IMG/VR virus record: IMGVR_UViG_3300044985_000095 | Span: 1 to 23,757 of that record | Reading direction: 5' to 3' (one strand) | DNA from: a virus | Length of the DNA stretch: 23,757 nucleotides | Part shown: piece after piece, positions 15,270 to 22,924 of the stretch | How the letters are laid out: each line of letters starts with the position of its first letter | Numbering within the stretch: position 1 is the stretch's first letter | Position numbers and translations under genes: made by a program | The notes under the pieces: model-generated | The model's database searches: none | Told to the model about the DNA's origin: nothing | What the model saw: the letters and a program-made list of their open reading frames with translations, nothing else

Positions 15270-15635
15270 ATGCCAGTATTTTTAGATCCAACTGGGAAAA
15301 CGACTTACGGAATAGGCATCTGTGCTCGATGCAGTCGTAAGTTCTTTTTGGAAGATCTGCACTCGGACCCAAACTCACCGGGTCTGAAAGTTTGCATCGA
15401 CGACCTTGACGATTACGATCCGTACCGTCTGGCTCCGCGTCAAGCTGATCGAATTACGCTCCCGTTTTATCGTCCTGATGAACCCCTGACGGCAGGCGGA
15501 CCAAACCCGAACCCGAACTCACTGTTCGGTGTTCGAGAAGCGATTGGTGAGAGTCCGCGTGCAACGGAAGACGGAAGATTACGCGTGCTTGAAGATGCGA
15601 CCGTGAACGATGATGAGGTAGATCTCGATGGCTAA
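15270..15635 (+). CDS. Small zinc-ribbon-like phage protein (incomplete Cys set)
   Basis: The 121-residue product shows Cys18-Ala-Arg-Cys21 followed by Cys42-Ile-Asp-Asp, and then DYDPYRLAPRQ. This looks like half of a CxxC...CxxC zinc ribbon in which the fourth ligand is replaced by Asp. Phage proteins with CxRC...VCxDD and YDPWRLPPR, as I recall, form a common small family near neck genes, without a firm function. The C-terminus is acidic and disordered. GAGG (15261-15264) precedes the ATG by 5 bases, just after the previous stop. The end overlaps the start of fibre B by 8 bases (ATGGCTAA). Confidence 0.72.
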   Translation: MPVFLDPTGKTTYGIGICARCSRKFFLEDLHSDPNSPGLKVCIDDLDDYDPYRLAPRQADRITLPFYRPDEPLTAGGPNPNPNSLFGVREAIGESPRATEDGRLRVLEDATVNDDEVDLDG

Positions 15636-18600
15636 CATAAAAATCTCAGCTCTGCCTCCAGCCATAACTCCTCTGGATAATGCGAACACTTTATTAGAGA
15701 CGACGGTTCTCGAAGCTGGGGAAGAAGTAAGCCGACGAATCACCGTCTCGGACATCGTGGCTGCAATAAGCGGTCTGGATGCCACGTTCTTAACGCTGTC
15801 TAACAACGCGAATCTACCGAACGAGCGAGTGCTGACTGAGGGAACCAACGTCACCTTCGTTGACAGTGGTCCGAACGGTACGCTGACAATCAGCGTAACA
15901 GGTGGGGGATTCGGCGACGTATTTAAGGTCGGAACTCCTGTAAACAACCAACTCGGCATCTGGACAGGTGACGGTACTCTCGAAGGGACTGACCAGTTTA
16001 CTTTAGTGAGTGATCTTCTCCGAGCTGGATTGGGCAATGGACCCGGAATGCGGAACATCTCATCAACGAGCGCAACCGTCGCTAGTCTTTTGCCCAGACA
16101 CGGTGATCCGAACACAGGAATCTCTAACGCAGGAGATGACAGATTAGGTTTAACTGCTGGTGGCGTCGGAGGAATGATTCTCGTCGAAGCTAGCGCTGGT
16201 GTCGTTCACGCATTTGATAGCGGTCTAGGGTTGACAGCTTTCGCGGGAGGTGGACAGGGAAGCGCTACTGAACTTTTCAGTTCATACAGCGTGGTGACGA
16301 CTGTTGCGACAACGGGTGATTCGGTAAAGCTTACAGGATCAAATCAAGTAGGCTCACTCATGTACGTCAAGAACGACGGCGCGAATGCCTGCGACGTCTT
16401 CCCCGCAGTTGGGGATGATCTTGGTCTGGGTGTCGGCGTAGCACTTTCACTTCCGGCTGGTCAGTCGGCTGCATTCATCTTAACTATCTCTAACACCACT
16501 TGGACTCAGCTGATATTCGAAGCTGGTGCGTCTGGTGGCGACGTCTTCAAAGTAGGCACGCCTGTTGACAATCAGGTTGGAGTATGGACTGGCGACGGTA
16601 CGATTGAAGGTAACGACAATTTCCTTTGGGATGGTGCTGTCCTTTCTACATTCGATGCCGGTACGACTGATGGCTTGTCGCAGGGTCACGATGGTCTGAA
16701 GTATGAGTTCTCCTTCTCTGCGTCTAACTCAGTAGATTTTTTTGGCACAACTTCCAGTTATCAATTCGACCGCACGGTTTCGATTGGCGGTATCGGAGGT
16801 TTTGGAAGCCAAGGATTATTCATCGACGATACGAGTGGTAGTAGCGTCGGAATACAGTTGCGAACCAGTGGTATCAACCAGAGTGGTGCAGGCATAGGAG
16901 CGTTCAACTTCTCCGGTATGACCGAAGTGGGATTACTGGGAGTTCCTTTCAAGTTGACTGACGGTGCGGCGGACACCTTCACTACCTCACTCGATGGGGC
17001 AGACATCAATTCAGTTGCCGTAGGGATTGCGGATTGGAATATCACGGGTCTCACCGGTCGCATCATGCAGGATGCAGAGACGCTGGCATTCGTGTCAGAG
17101 ATAACTGGTGTTTCGTTCCCAATCTTAGCTCCAGATGGGACGGCTGGTGCTCCATCGTATAGTTTCGCTTCCGATACAGACATCGGCATGTTCCGTGTCA
17201 GTGCAGATATTTTAGGATTAGCAGCCAGAGCGACGTTGATAGCTCAGGCTGTTGGTGCTCTCGGTGCTAATCAATTCGTTGTCGCTCCCGGAGCCGTTCA
17301 GAACAATGTTTCAGCTCCGGATCTTGGATTCGGTGATGGCGACTCCGGCGTCATGCAGACTGTTGATGACACCATCGCTCTGGTCGCAGGTGCAAATTTA
17401 GCAGTTCGGTACGCAGAGGCATCTGGCAGTGTAATTCAAACTAATAATAGCGACGTTGCACTGACTGCAAGCGTTACTCAGACGCAAGCTGGAGGTCTCG
17501 CGCTGCTTAGTTCGTACAACGAGATTTCAACTGTAGGGACGACGGGCGACGCTTTAACTGCATTCGATGTTTTTCAAGGTACTCGCCTCGTTGTCGTCAA
17601 CAATGGTGCGAACGATCTTCAGCTTTTCCCAGCTGTTGGTGATGACTTTGGTGCGGGCGTCGATGCATCAATTACGATTGCTGCGGGAGATGTTGGAGTA
17701 TTCCTTGGGCGTGATTCTGTAAATTGGGACGCTCTCCTCAACGCCGCTGCTGGTGGTGGTGGTGATGTATTCAAGGTCGGTACCCCAGTCGATAATCAAG
17801 TCGGCGTTTGGACTGGAGACGGCACCATAGAGGGGACTACAGGACTCACCTATGACGGGTCCGCTCTTGAAGTTGCCGGGACAATACAAGTTTCAAATGC
17901 AGCCGGTCCTGCAATGCTGGACGAGGCTGCGACCAGCACTAATCCGACGCTGGTTCCGAATCGTGCCGATCCTGATACCGGCATCAGTGGTAATGGAGTT
18001 GATCAACTCTTTCTCGTTGCTGGTGCGGTTCAGATGCTCCGAGCTACGGAAGTTCCCGGTTCCAGACAGATCACCATTACTCCCGGAATTATAGACAACA
18101 ATCCAGCACTTCCAGCACTGGCATTTGGTGACGCTGACACTGGCTTCTATGAGTCAGCCGACGACACCTTGAAAGTATCCATTGACGGCACTGCTAGATT
18201 TGTCTGGGCGGCGAATTCGTTCAACTCCGAGGTAGCAACCGGACCTGCGATGCTGAACGTGGCATCGGGCGCTTTGATTCCGGTGTTCACCCCGGATAGG
18301 TCCGATTCGGATACGGGTCTGGCATCTGCTGGTGCCGACATACTCACTCTGCCTGTAGGAGGCGTCGAAGCTCTGCGGCTTGCGGAGGTTTCCAGTCGCA
18401 TCATCCAGACCAATGCGAACCACGTCGGACTCACTGCCAGTGTCACGCAGACGCAGGGAGGCGGACTTGCACTGCTCAGTTCGTACAACGAGGTTGCAAC
18501 GGTAGCGAACGAGGGTGACGCACTGACTGCGTTCGCCGTGACCGAGGGCATAAGGCTCGTCGTCATCAACAACGGAGCCAACGGTCTCCAACTCTTTCCG

Positions 18601-19587
18601 GCGTCAGGCGACGACATCGGAGCCGGTGTCAATGCGGCAATTACAATTTCAGCGAACAGTGCTGCCGTGTTCTTAGGACGTGATGCCACGAACTGGGATC
18701 AACTGCAGAATCAAGGTCAAAACGGTGGAGCGGTATTCCAAGGACTGGGAACTTGGAGGTACAGGACTGAGATCACGAGTCCTCCAGCCAGCGGTCAGGT
18801 CAGATTCAACAACGCTGATCCGACGTTGGCGACGGAGATGTTTCTTGCCGAGACGAATGCTAACGGCACCGACGTCAACAACTTCCTTGACCTGCTGACA
18901 GCAGGCTCAATCTTCTACATTCAAGACAAGGCTATCTCAGCCAACTTCTTCCTCGTGGAGATCAGTTCCAACGTTGACAATGGAACAGACAGGACGTTTG
19001 GAATTGCGAACATCATACTGGAGGGTGCGGAACCGAGTCAGAATACTGAGGTTCTCATTGTCGCCACTGAATCAGGTGCGGACCAATTAGTATTTCCAGA
19101 ATTCCAGTTCTTCGCTGATCAACTGGAGAATCCCAACAACGCGGACTGGACGGTCAACGCGCTCGCGCCTGCTTCACCGGACAGCAACAACGCAGGACTG
19201 ACGGTAAGACTGTTCGATGACACGACAGAGGAAGGCGTCGGGTTCACCATAGAAGTTCCCGCAGATGCTACGAACATCGTCTTCGACTTCGTAGGACGTG
19301 CAGAGACTGGTCCGGGAGTGGCGAACACCGTCGGTCTTGACATATACAACCGGGGCATCCCGGACAACGCGGCAGTCCAAGCGTGGAGTTCAGCGACGCA
19401 ACTGACGGACCTTGACATACCGACCAACGAATTCTTCCAAGAAGATACGCAGACAGTGGCGCTCGCTACTCTCGGCGTAACGGCAGGAGAGACCACTCAG
19501 TTCGAGCTGGTTCGTGTGGCTCCGACCGGAGGGACGGATTTGACAGGCGACTGGGACTTGCTGCTGATGAAAGTGAGTTTCACCTGA
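15628..19587 (+). CDS. Large modular fibre-like protein B
   Basis: This 1319-residue protein starts with MANIKISALPPAITPLDNAN, an N-terminal type often used by phage fibres to attach to the virion. It has three copies of module A (FKVGTPV...GVWTGDGTIEG), three of module B (for example ALLSSYNE ... LQLFPAVGDDFGAGVD) and three of module C. Module D variants include YSFASDTDIGMF, GFGDGDSGV and AFGDADTGFYES. Residues about 1040-1160 (WRYRTEITSPPASGQVRFNN and onward) and about 1160-1319 (NADWTVNALAPASPDSNNAG to the end) are non-repeated C-terminal domains. They would carry the tip, and both look like beta-rich phage domains. The gene overlaps its upstream neighbour by 8 bases and its downstream neighbour by 1. 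It probably forms a trimeric fibre. Receptor specificity and head or tail location are unknown. Confidence 0.83.
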   Translation: MANIKISALPPAITPLDNANTLLETTVLEAGEEVSRRITVSDIVAAISGLDATFLTLSNNANLPNERVLTEGTNVTFVDSGPNGTLTISVTGGGFGDVFKVGTPVNNQLGIWTGDGTLEGTDQFTLVSDLLRAGLGNGPGMRNISSTSATVASLLPRHGDPNTGISNAGDDRLGLTAGGVGGMILVEASAGVVHAFDSGLGLTAFAGGGQGSATELFSSYSVVTTVATTGDSVKLTGSNQVGSLMYVKNDGANACDVFPAVGDDLGLGVGVALSLPAGQSAAFILTISNTTWTQLIFEAGASGGDVFKVGTPVDNQVGVWTGDGTIEGNDNFLWDGAVLSTFDAGTTDGLSQGHDGLKYEFSFSASNSVDFFGTTSSYQFDRTVSIGGIGGFGSQGLFIDDTSGSSVGIQLRTSGINQSGAGIGAFNFSGMTEVGLLGVPFKLTDGAADTFTTSLDGADINSVAVGIADWNITGLTGRIMQDAETLAFVSEITGVSFPILAPDGTAGAPSYSFASDTDIGMFRVSADILGLAARATLIAQAVGALGANQFVVAPGAVQNNVSAPDLGFGDGDSGVMQTVDDTIALVAGANLAVRYAEASGSVIQTNNSDVALTASVTQTQAGGLALLSSYNEISTVGTTGDALTAFDVFQGTRLVVVNNGANDLQLFPAVGDDFGAGVDASITIAAGDVGVFLGRDSVNWDALLNAAAGGGGDVFKVGTPVDNQVGVWTGDGTIEGTTGLTYDGSALEVAGTIQVSNAAGPAMLDEAATSTNPTLVPNRADPDTGISGNGVDQLFLVAGAVQMLRATEVPGSRQITITPGIIDNNPALPALAFGDADTGFYESADDTLKVSIDGTARFVWAANSFNSEVATGPAMLNVASGALIPVFTPDRSDSDTGLASAGADILTLPVGGVEALRLAEVSSRIIQTNANHVGLTASVTQTQGGGLALLSSYNEVATVANEGDALTAFAVTEGIRLVVINNGANGLQLFPASGDDIGAGVNAAITISANSAAVFLGRDATNWDQLQNQGQNGGAVFQGLGTWRYRTEITSPPASGQVRFNNADPTLATEMFLAETNANGTDVNNFLDLLTAGSIFYIQDKAISANFFLVEISSNVDNGTDRTFGIANIILEGAEPSQNTEVLIVATESGADQLVFPEFQFFADQLENPNNADWTVNALAPASPDSNNAGLTVRLFDDTTEEGVGFTIEVPADATNIVFDFVGRAETGPGVANTVGLDIYNRGIPDNAAVQAWSSATQLTDLDIPTNEFFQEDTQTVALATLGVTAGETTQFELVRVAPTGGTDLTGDWDLLLMKVSFT
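15919..15990 (+). repeat. Module A copy 1 in fibre B
   Basis: The first fibre-B copy, reading VFKVGTPVNNQLGIWTGDGT, follows the N-terminal domain with GGGFGD in front. It is the most divergent of the three copies in this gene. Confidence 0.85.
16222..16614 (+). repeat. Composite module B+A, copy 1 in fibre B
   Basis: Module B (GLTAFAGGGQGSA, VVTTVATTGDSVKL, VFPAVGDDLGLGV, WTQLIFEAG) runs directly into module A (16543-16614). It is closer to the fibre-A copy at 11355-11744 than to the other fibre-B copies, for example in GLTAFAGGGQGSA and WTQLIF-AG. Confidence 0.85.
17455..17838 (+). repeat. Composite module B+A, copy 2 in fibre B
   Basis: Module B variant (ALTASVTQTQAGGLALLSSY, GDDFGAGVDASITIAAGD, VFLGRDSVNWDALL) is followed by module A (17767-17838). 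It pairs with the copy at 18424 through the shared LTASVTQTQ-GGLALLSSYN opening. Confidence 0.85.
18424..18735 (+). repeat. Module B copy 3 in fibre B, without module A
   Basis: A B unit (GLTASVTQTQGGGLALLSSY, LQLFPASGDDIGAGVN, VFLGRDATNWDQL) ends in GGAVFQ instead of GGDVFK. It leads into the unique C-terminal domains, so the A unit appears to have been lost or replaced here. Confidence 0.85.
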
Positions 19588-20288
19588 TGGCTATTCGTAC
19601 CAATGACGTTGACGGATCAACCTTTTCGTTTGTTGATCCAGCGAATATTTTTACGCAAGATCCGTTCTCAGCGATGGCGTGGGCGAATCTTTATTCTGGT
19701 GACAGTAATCCCCAATCTCGTACAATCATTACTGTATGGGACAACCCCACTAGCAAGTCATGGTTCTTAAAACCTAGCCAAGTCATAACGCTTGAAATAC
19801 GTGCGTCGTTATCATTTGATGGTTCTGCGAATACTGTTTTGAACGGGACCACACTTATTGCGCTCGACCAGTGGAATCACATGGGTTTAGATTTTGATGG
19901 CACCGACCTGCATCTTTGGTTGAACGGGGTATTGGAAGCGACATTAAATGACCCCGGAACTGTATTTGATGATGGTGAAGACTTCGGAATCGGCGGCACT
20001 AGCGACGGTGGCAATACACAAGATGTTGATACAGCAGATGTGCGATATTACGACAGGATTTTATCAGCGGAGGAGTGGCTGACTATCTTCACTGCGCAAG
20101 GTCACGATGGAATTGTCGAGGGACTTTTACTCCGACCACTTTTGAATGACCGGGAATCCGGCATCCTTGTAACTGCGAAGAATCCCATTGATGCAGGTCC
20201 GGGTCAAATTGCTTATGGAGGCGAATTCGGTGCGCCTGTCCCAGAGTATGTAGAAGATGGCGGACTCAGTTTTAGAAGGAGAGTGTAG
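19587..20288 (+). CDS. LamG/concanavalin-like lectin-fold virion protein
   Basis: The 233-residue product starts by TGATG coupling to fibre B. Its strand pattern is that of a laminin-G-like/concanavalin jelly roll. It runs FSAMAWANLYSG (28-39), SRTIITVWDN (44-53) and QWNHMGLDFDGTDLHLWLNG (95-114, the diagnostic W-H-x-D-G-x-L-x-L-W-x-N-G segment). It then reaches DVRYYDRILSAEEWLTIF (151-168), the usual closing segment of such domains. The C-terminal 50 residues are non-domain and end in a basic FRRRV. Known members bind carbohydrate or protein ligands and are common in phage fibres and baseplates. Adjacent position suggests it works with fibre B, possibly as a receptor-binding or accessory subunit. 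No signal peptide is present. Confidence 0.8.
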   Translation: MAIRTNDVDGSTFSFVDPANIFTQDPFSAMAWANLYSGDSNPQSRTIITVWDNPTSKSWFLKPSQVITLEIRASLSFDGSANTVLNGTTLIALDQWNHMGLDFDGTDLHLWLNGVLEATLNDPGTVFDDGEDFGIGGTSDGGNTQDVDTADVRYYDRILSAEEWLTIFTAQGHDGIVEGLLLRPLLNDRESGILVTAKNPIDAGPGQIAYGGEFGAPVPEYVEDGGLSFRRRV

Positions 20289-20290
20289 CG

Positions 20291-20677
20291 ATGGCAGCGG
20301 TACTCAACAGAGCAACGAAAGAATTCAAAGCGTCGGCTCACACTCCGAACTACAGTTCGGTGGAGTGGATCATCAACCCAGATTTGTCAGCGGTACAGGG
20401 TCAGCCGAAGAAATACTGGATGATCAATGGCGACGTGGTCACGCTGGCGACTCCGGCGGAGCAGATTGTCATCGACGATGCCCTCGCTGCTACGCGAGCC
20501 ACAAAAGCTAAAGAGGAAGAGAAGAATCGGTTCGACAACGAACGACTTTTGAAAGCATTCGCGGAGTTAGTTTTGGATCAGTTCAACACGTTACGCGCAA
20601 TCGAGGGACTGCCTGATCTAACTTTCGCACAACTGCGGACGGCAATACGAGACAAGATTGACGTCGGCGCAAACTAA
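20291..20677 (+). CDS. Small phage protein following the fibre genes
   Basis: The 128-residue product has a strong AAGGAG (20276-20281). The N-terminal 45 residues contain aromatic, beta-like segments (SSVEWIINPDLSAV, PKKYWMINGDVVTL). The rest is helical: an Ala/Glu/Lys-rich region followed by LLKAFAELVLDQFNTLRAIE and FAQLRTAIRDKI. Short proteins of this layout are, from memory, common just after fibre genes in phage genomes, but I cannot name a function. There are no catalytic or membrane features. It is probably a minor virion or assembly protein, as inference. Confidence 0.75.
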   Translation: MAAVLNRATKEFKASAHTPNYSSVEWIINPDLSAVQGQPKKYWMINGDVVTLATPAEQIVIDDALAATRATKAKEEEKNRFDNERLLKAFAELVLDQFNTLRAIEGLPDLTFAQLRTAIRDKIDVGAN

Positions 20678-20689
20678 AGGGCGAAGATA

Positions 20690-21010
20690 ATGGAACAACC
20701 AAGAATAGATCTCAATCAACAGCAAATCCAAATGGCTGCTAACGCAGGGGTCACCTTATTGAACACACCCGGAGCAGTGAAGGTTGATGGTCCGATGGCT
20801 AGCAGCGGAGTGGTAAGAGTTCTGTTGCAGCTGTTGATGGCTATCGCTAATAACGAGGTGTTGGTGGTTAACACTCCTGTGAAATTGGAGGATGCGCCTC
20901 CAGCGGATGACTCATCGACGGAGCCTCCTAATAAGAAGGTAGCAGAGGCAGTTGCAGTTGCCGTGGAATCGTCAGGAAACTCTGAAGAGGCTCCTCCTGC
21001 GGAGAAGTAA
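20690..21010 (+). CDS. Small phage protein with acidic, proline-rich tail
   Basis: The 106-residue product begins after AAAGGGCGAAG, a moderate ribosome-binding site. Residues 1-62 form a conserved-looking helical part (QIQMAANAGVTLLNTPGAV, VVRVLLQLLMAIANNEVLVV). The remaining 40 residues are disordered and rich in Ala, Glu, Pro and Ser. No membrane segment is long enough to be convincing. It lies directly before the lysis-type genes. The function is not recognised. Confidence 0.72.
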   Translation: MEQPRIDLNQQQIQMAANAGVTLLNTPGAVKVDGPMASSGVVRVLLQLLMAIANNEVLVVNTPVKLEDAPPADDSSTEPPNKKVAEAVAVAVESSGNSEEAPPAEK

Positions 21011-21011
21011 A

Positions 21012-21383
21012 ATGGCGAGGGTCACGAAAGAGCAGGGAATCAACATCAGCGCGAGTGTCTTCGTGTCGTGGCTTACGATTGGAGCCGCATTCTGGCTGGT
21101 AGCGAAACCCATTTTGGTTGCATCTGTCAGTACAGCGATGGCGGAAGATATTAAGCAGACGGTGCAGCAGGAGATCGCGCCGATCAACGCGGCTTTCGTG
21201 GCTCTTCTTCAAACGAACATTGCGAACACTCGCCGGAAGATTGCGAGGTTGGAATTCAAACGTGATCAGCCACCGAATGGTGATTGGACAGCGCAGGATT
21301 CTGAAGACATGGTGAATCTCCAATTAGAATTGTCGAGCAGCGAGTCGGCTTTGGCTGCTCTAACGGTTACGAACACGAGCTGA
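21012..21383 (+). CDS. Single-TM coiled-coil membrane protein, candidate inner-membrane spanin
   Basis: I chose ATG 21012 over an in-frame upstream start at 20952, because GGAGAAG at 21001-21007 fits and the preceding stop lies just before it. The 123-residue protein has a short basic N-terminus (MARVTK), one hydrophobic segment at about residues 13-38 (VFVSWLTIGAAFWLVAKPIL) and a helical, charged remainder with likely coiled coil (about 43-115). This is the topology of an i-spanin, which spans the periplasm and pairs with an outer-membrane lipoprotein during lysis. A lipoprotein gene lies 0.7 kb downstream. The separation of the pair is unusual, so spanin function is only a candidate. Anchoring of another lysis protein is an alternative. 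Confidence 0.68.
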   Translation: MARVTKEQGINISASVFVSWLTIGAAFWLVAKPILVASVSTAMAEDIKQTVQQEIAPINAAFVALLQTNIANTRRKIARLEFKRDQPPNGDWTAQDSEDMVNLQLELSSSESALAALTVTNTS

Positions 21384-21862
21384 TGGAACTTACACTGAAA
21401 CGATTCTCTGGTGCCGACGAGTCTACTCTCGGACTGATCTTTGTTCATGAAGATTTCTTCTGCTATTCGCTGGAGGATCAGCACAACGAGCCAAAGATTC
21501 CGGGAGAAACTCGCATTCCCGCAGGAGAGTATGAGATCAAATTTCGTAACGAAGGTGGCATGCTCACACGGTACAAGAAACGATTTGACTGGCACAACGG
21601 AATGCTGTGGCTCCAAGACGTACCGGGGTTTCGATTTATTTATCTTCACGTCGGCAATAAGGATGATGATTCGGACGGGTGCATCCTTGTTGGCGACGGT
21701 CAAGTTCAAAACGTGACTGAGCGAGGTCAGGTGACCAGTTCAGTCGCAGCATACAGACGACTTTACGAGACCATCACGGAAGCACTGTCACCCCTGCCGC
21801 CCTCCCAAGCGACAGAAGAAGTGTGGATCAAAATATACGACGAAGACGAGGAGATAACATGA
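21383..21862 (+). CDS. DUF5675-family protein, candidate lysis or cell-wall enzyme
   Basis: The 159-residue product starts by TGATG coupling to the membrane protein. It shows FCYSLEDQHNEPKIPGETRI (about 26-45), IPAGEYEIKFR (45-55), HNGMLWLQDVPGF (71-83) and FIYLHVGNKDDDSDGCILVG (85-104). Together these match the phage and bacterial family DUF5675. His89 followed by Ser97-Asp-Gly-Cys100 resembles the H...S-x-G-C active site of YkuD-type L,D-transpeptidases, which suggests a cysteine-based reaction on peptidoglycan or a related fold. Catalysis is inference, since the DUF has no assigned function that I know. It sits between a single-TM protein and a holin-like protein where an endolysin would be expected, and no lysozyme- or amidase-type gene is seen in the window. 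Confidence 0.78.
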   Translation: MELTLKRFSGADESTLGLIFVHEDFFCYSLEDQHNEPKIPGETRIPAGEYEIKFRNEGGMLTRYKKRFDWHNGMLWLQDVPGFRFIYLHVGNKDDDSDGCILVGDGQVQNVTERGQVTSSVAAYRRLYETITEALSPLPPSQATEEVWIKIYDEDEEIT

Positions 21863-22092
21863 ACACGATCATCGGAGCGTTTGTCGCAATGGTTATCGCA
21901 TTGCTGACGGCAGCATTGGCGCTGCTGAGCGGGGAAGGAGTCACTTCTTTGAGTGATATCTCTGGTCTTCAGTGGACCATCCTGATCATTGGCGGAGCAC
22001 TTACATTTTCCAAGGACTTCCAGACGATTACTATCCGACGTCTGGCAAACAAAGTCACAGGCACGGGTGACGGAGGAGGTGCCGTAGGATGA
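21859..22092 (+). CDS. Two-TM holin-like protein
   Basis: I chose ATG 21859, which has GAGGAG at 21848-21853 and overlaps the previous stop by 4 bases (ATGA), over an in-frame upstream start at 21823. The 77-residue protein has two hydrophobic segments, about residues 3-24 (IIGAFVAMVIALLTAALALL) and 36-50 (LQWTILIIGGALTF). A short polar turn separates them, and a basic C-terminus (TIRRLANKV) precedes a Gly-rich end. Size, two segments and position after a wall-acting candidate fit a class II holin, which forms inner-membrane lesions to trigger lysis. The call rests on topology and context, because holins share little sequence. Confidence 0.72.
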   Translation: MNTIIGAFVAMVIALLTAALALLSGEGVTSLSDISGLQWTILIIGGALTFSKDFQTITIRRLANKVTGTGDGGGAVG

Positions 22093-22514
22093 ACTACTTA
22101 ACCGTAGGAGTACGCCAGTATCAGACGTTCTTCCTGCTCGCAATCATGTTGCTGCTGCAAGCATGTGCAGCATCCAACCCGGTTGCGAAAGCAGAAACGA
22201 TTGAGCAACGTGCGTTTGCAACGTACGGCACATTCGTGATCATCGAGGAGCAAGCTGCGAAGTTGGTCTCCAGCGGACAGATCTCGGACAGTGCTGTGCG
22301 TGCTATTGCACGTGCAGATTCGCAAATAAAATCAGTGGCAGATGCCCTGTTAGATACCGCTCTGGAATTCGTAGTGATTCGGGCGCAGTACGAAGCGGGG
22401 GCAACCACCGAGGAAAAGTTTGTAAGAGCCATGAACGAATTAAATGGATGGATCGAACGAGCAAGACCTCTCATTGCCACTCTCATAGCCGCAGTTAACG
22501 AAGCAAAGGAATAG
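22089..22514 (+). CDS. Phage lipoprotein in lysis cassette, possible outer-membrane spanin
   Basis: The ATG overlaps the holin stop by 4 bases (ATGA), and GGAGGAGG (22072-22079) lies upstream. The 141-residue protein begins with a lipoprotein signal. A basic N-terminus precedes the hydrophobic core FFLLAIMLLLQAC, whose lipobox LQAC gives a lipidated Cys26. The mature part is helical (ETIEQRAFATYGTFVIIEEQ and so on) and has no C-terminal TM segment, which excludes a one-piece u-spanin. In a Gram-negative host it would be placed in a membrane facing the periplasm. Its partner could be the coiled-coil protein at 21012. The mature part is longer than classical o-spanins (about 40-60 residues), so another envelope role remains open. 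Confidence 0.75.
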   Translation: MNYLTVGVRQYQTFFLLAIMLLLQACAASNPVAKAETIEQRAFATYGTFVIIEEQAAKLVSSGQISDSAVRAIARADSQIKSVADALLDTALEFVVIRAQYEAGATTEEKFVRAMNELNGWIERARPLIATLIAAVNEAKE

Positions 22515-22516
22515 AT

Positions 22517-22921
22517 ATGATTGAATTAATTTTAATAGCCATTCGGGGACTCGCAGTGGTCACCAACAACCCGGCACTCGGTGGTGGGTCCAGCGTCAGG
22601 ATGCAGGAAGCATCCGAACTTCTGGGTCTGCTTGGTGAGTTGCTGGAGCGTGGCGACGAAGCACATGATGACCTCGTCGCGTTCACGAAGGTAATGGAAG
22701 GTATGGCGAAGCAAGGTAGATCGCCCTCTTCTATTGAGTGGGACACGCTCCGTTCTCGTAGCGATGCTGCGCACGATGTTATTCAGGAGGCTGCTGCAGC
22801 AACGGAGGAACCGGAGGTAGAGACGGAACCGGAGGTAGAGACAGAGCCCGCTCCTGAAGGGGAGCCAACCCCCGATCCCGATCCCGACCCTGATCCTAAG
22901 CCCGAGTCCGAAACGGAGTAA
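22517..22921 (+). CDS. Small phage protein with acidic, repeat-built C-terminus
   Basis: The 134-residue product starts after AAAGGA (22505-22510). The N-terminal 90 residues look folded and conserved (IELILIAIRGLAVVTNNPAL, SELLGLLGELLERGDEAHDD, DTLRSRSDAAHDVIQ). They are followed by about 40 residues of Glu/Pro/Thr and Asp/Pro repeats. The tail is encoded by an 18-bp tandem duplication (22810-22845) and a hexamer run (22871-22906). The conserved part is, from memory, common in phage genomes between lysis and tail genes, but I know no function. The N-terminal hydrophobic stretch (LILIAIRGLAVV) is too short and interrupted to be a clear membrane segment. Confidence 0.72.
   Translation: MIELILIAIRGLAVVTNNPALGGGSSVRMQEASELLGLLGELLERGDEAHDDLVAFTKVMEGMAKQGRSPSSIEWDTLRSRSDAAHDVIQEAAAATEEPEVETEPEVETEPAPEGEPTPDPDPDPDPKPESETE
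22810..22845 (+). repeat. 18-bp tandem duplication
   Basis: Two adjacent 18-base units starting ACCGGAGGTAGAGAC (22810-22827 and 22828-22845) differ at one base. They encode two EPEVET units in the acidic tail. This is a young, in-frame duplication. Confidence 0.9.
22871..22906 (+). repeat. Hexamer run encoding Asp-Pro repeats
   Basis: Six hexamers of the form CCCGAT or close variants (CCCGAT, CCCGAT, CCCGAC, CCTGAT, CCTAAG, CCCGAG) encode alternating Pro and Asp/Lys/Glu at the end of the protein. Confidence 0.85.
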
Positions 22922-22924
22922 TCC

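Larger units (their letters stand above)
16060..18400 (+). repeat. Module C and D copies in fibre B
   Basis: Three copies of module C (SLLPRHGDPNTGIS, NPTLVPNRADPDTGIS, VFTPDRSDSDTGLA) are interspersed with module D-type segments (YSFASDTDIGMF, FGDGDSGV, FGDADTGFYES). These match the equivalents in fibre A in order and wording. Confidence 0.8.

Noticed and set aside
15579-16115. A 178-codon minus-strand frame at the start of fibre B
   Set aside because: Antisense to the zinc-ribbon and fibre genes and without domain features. Similar shadow frames recur opposite every module copy.
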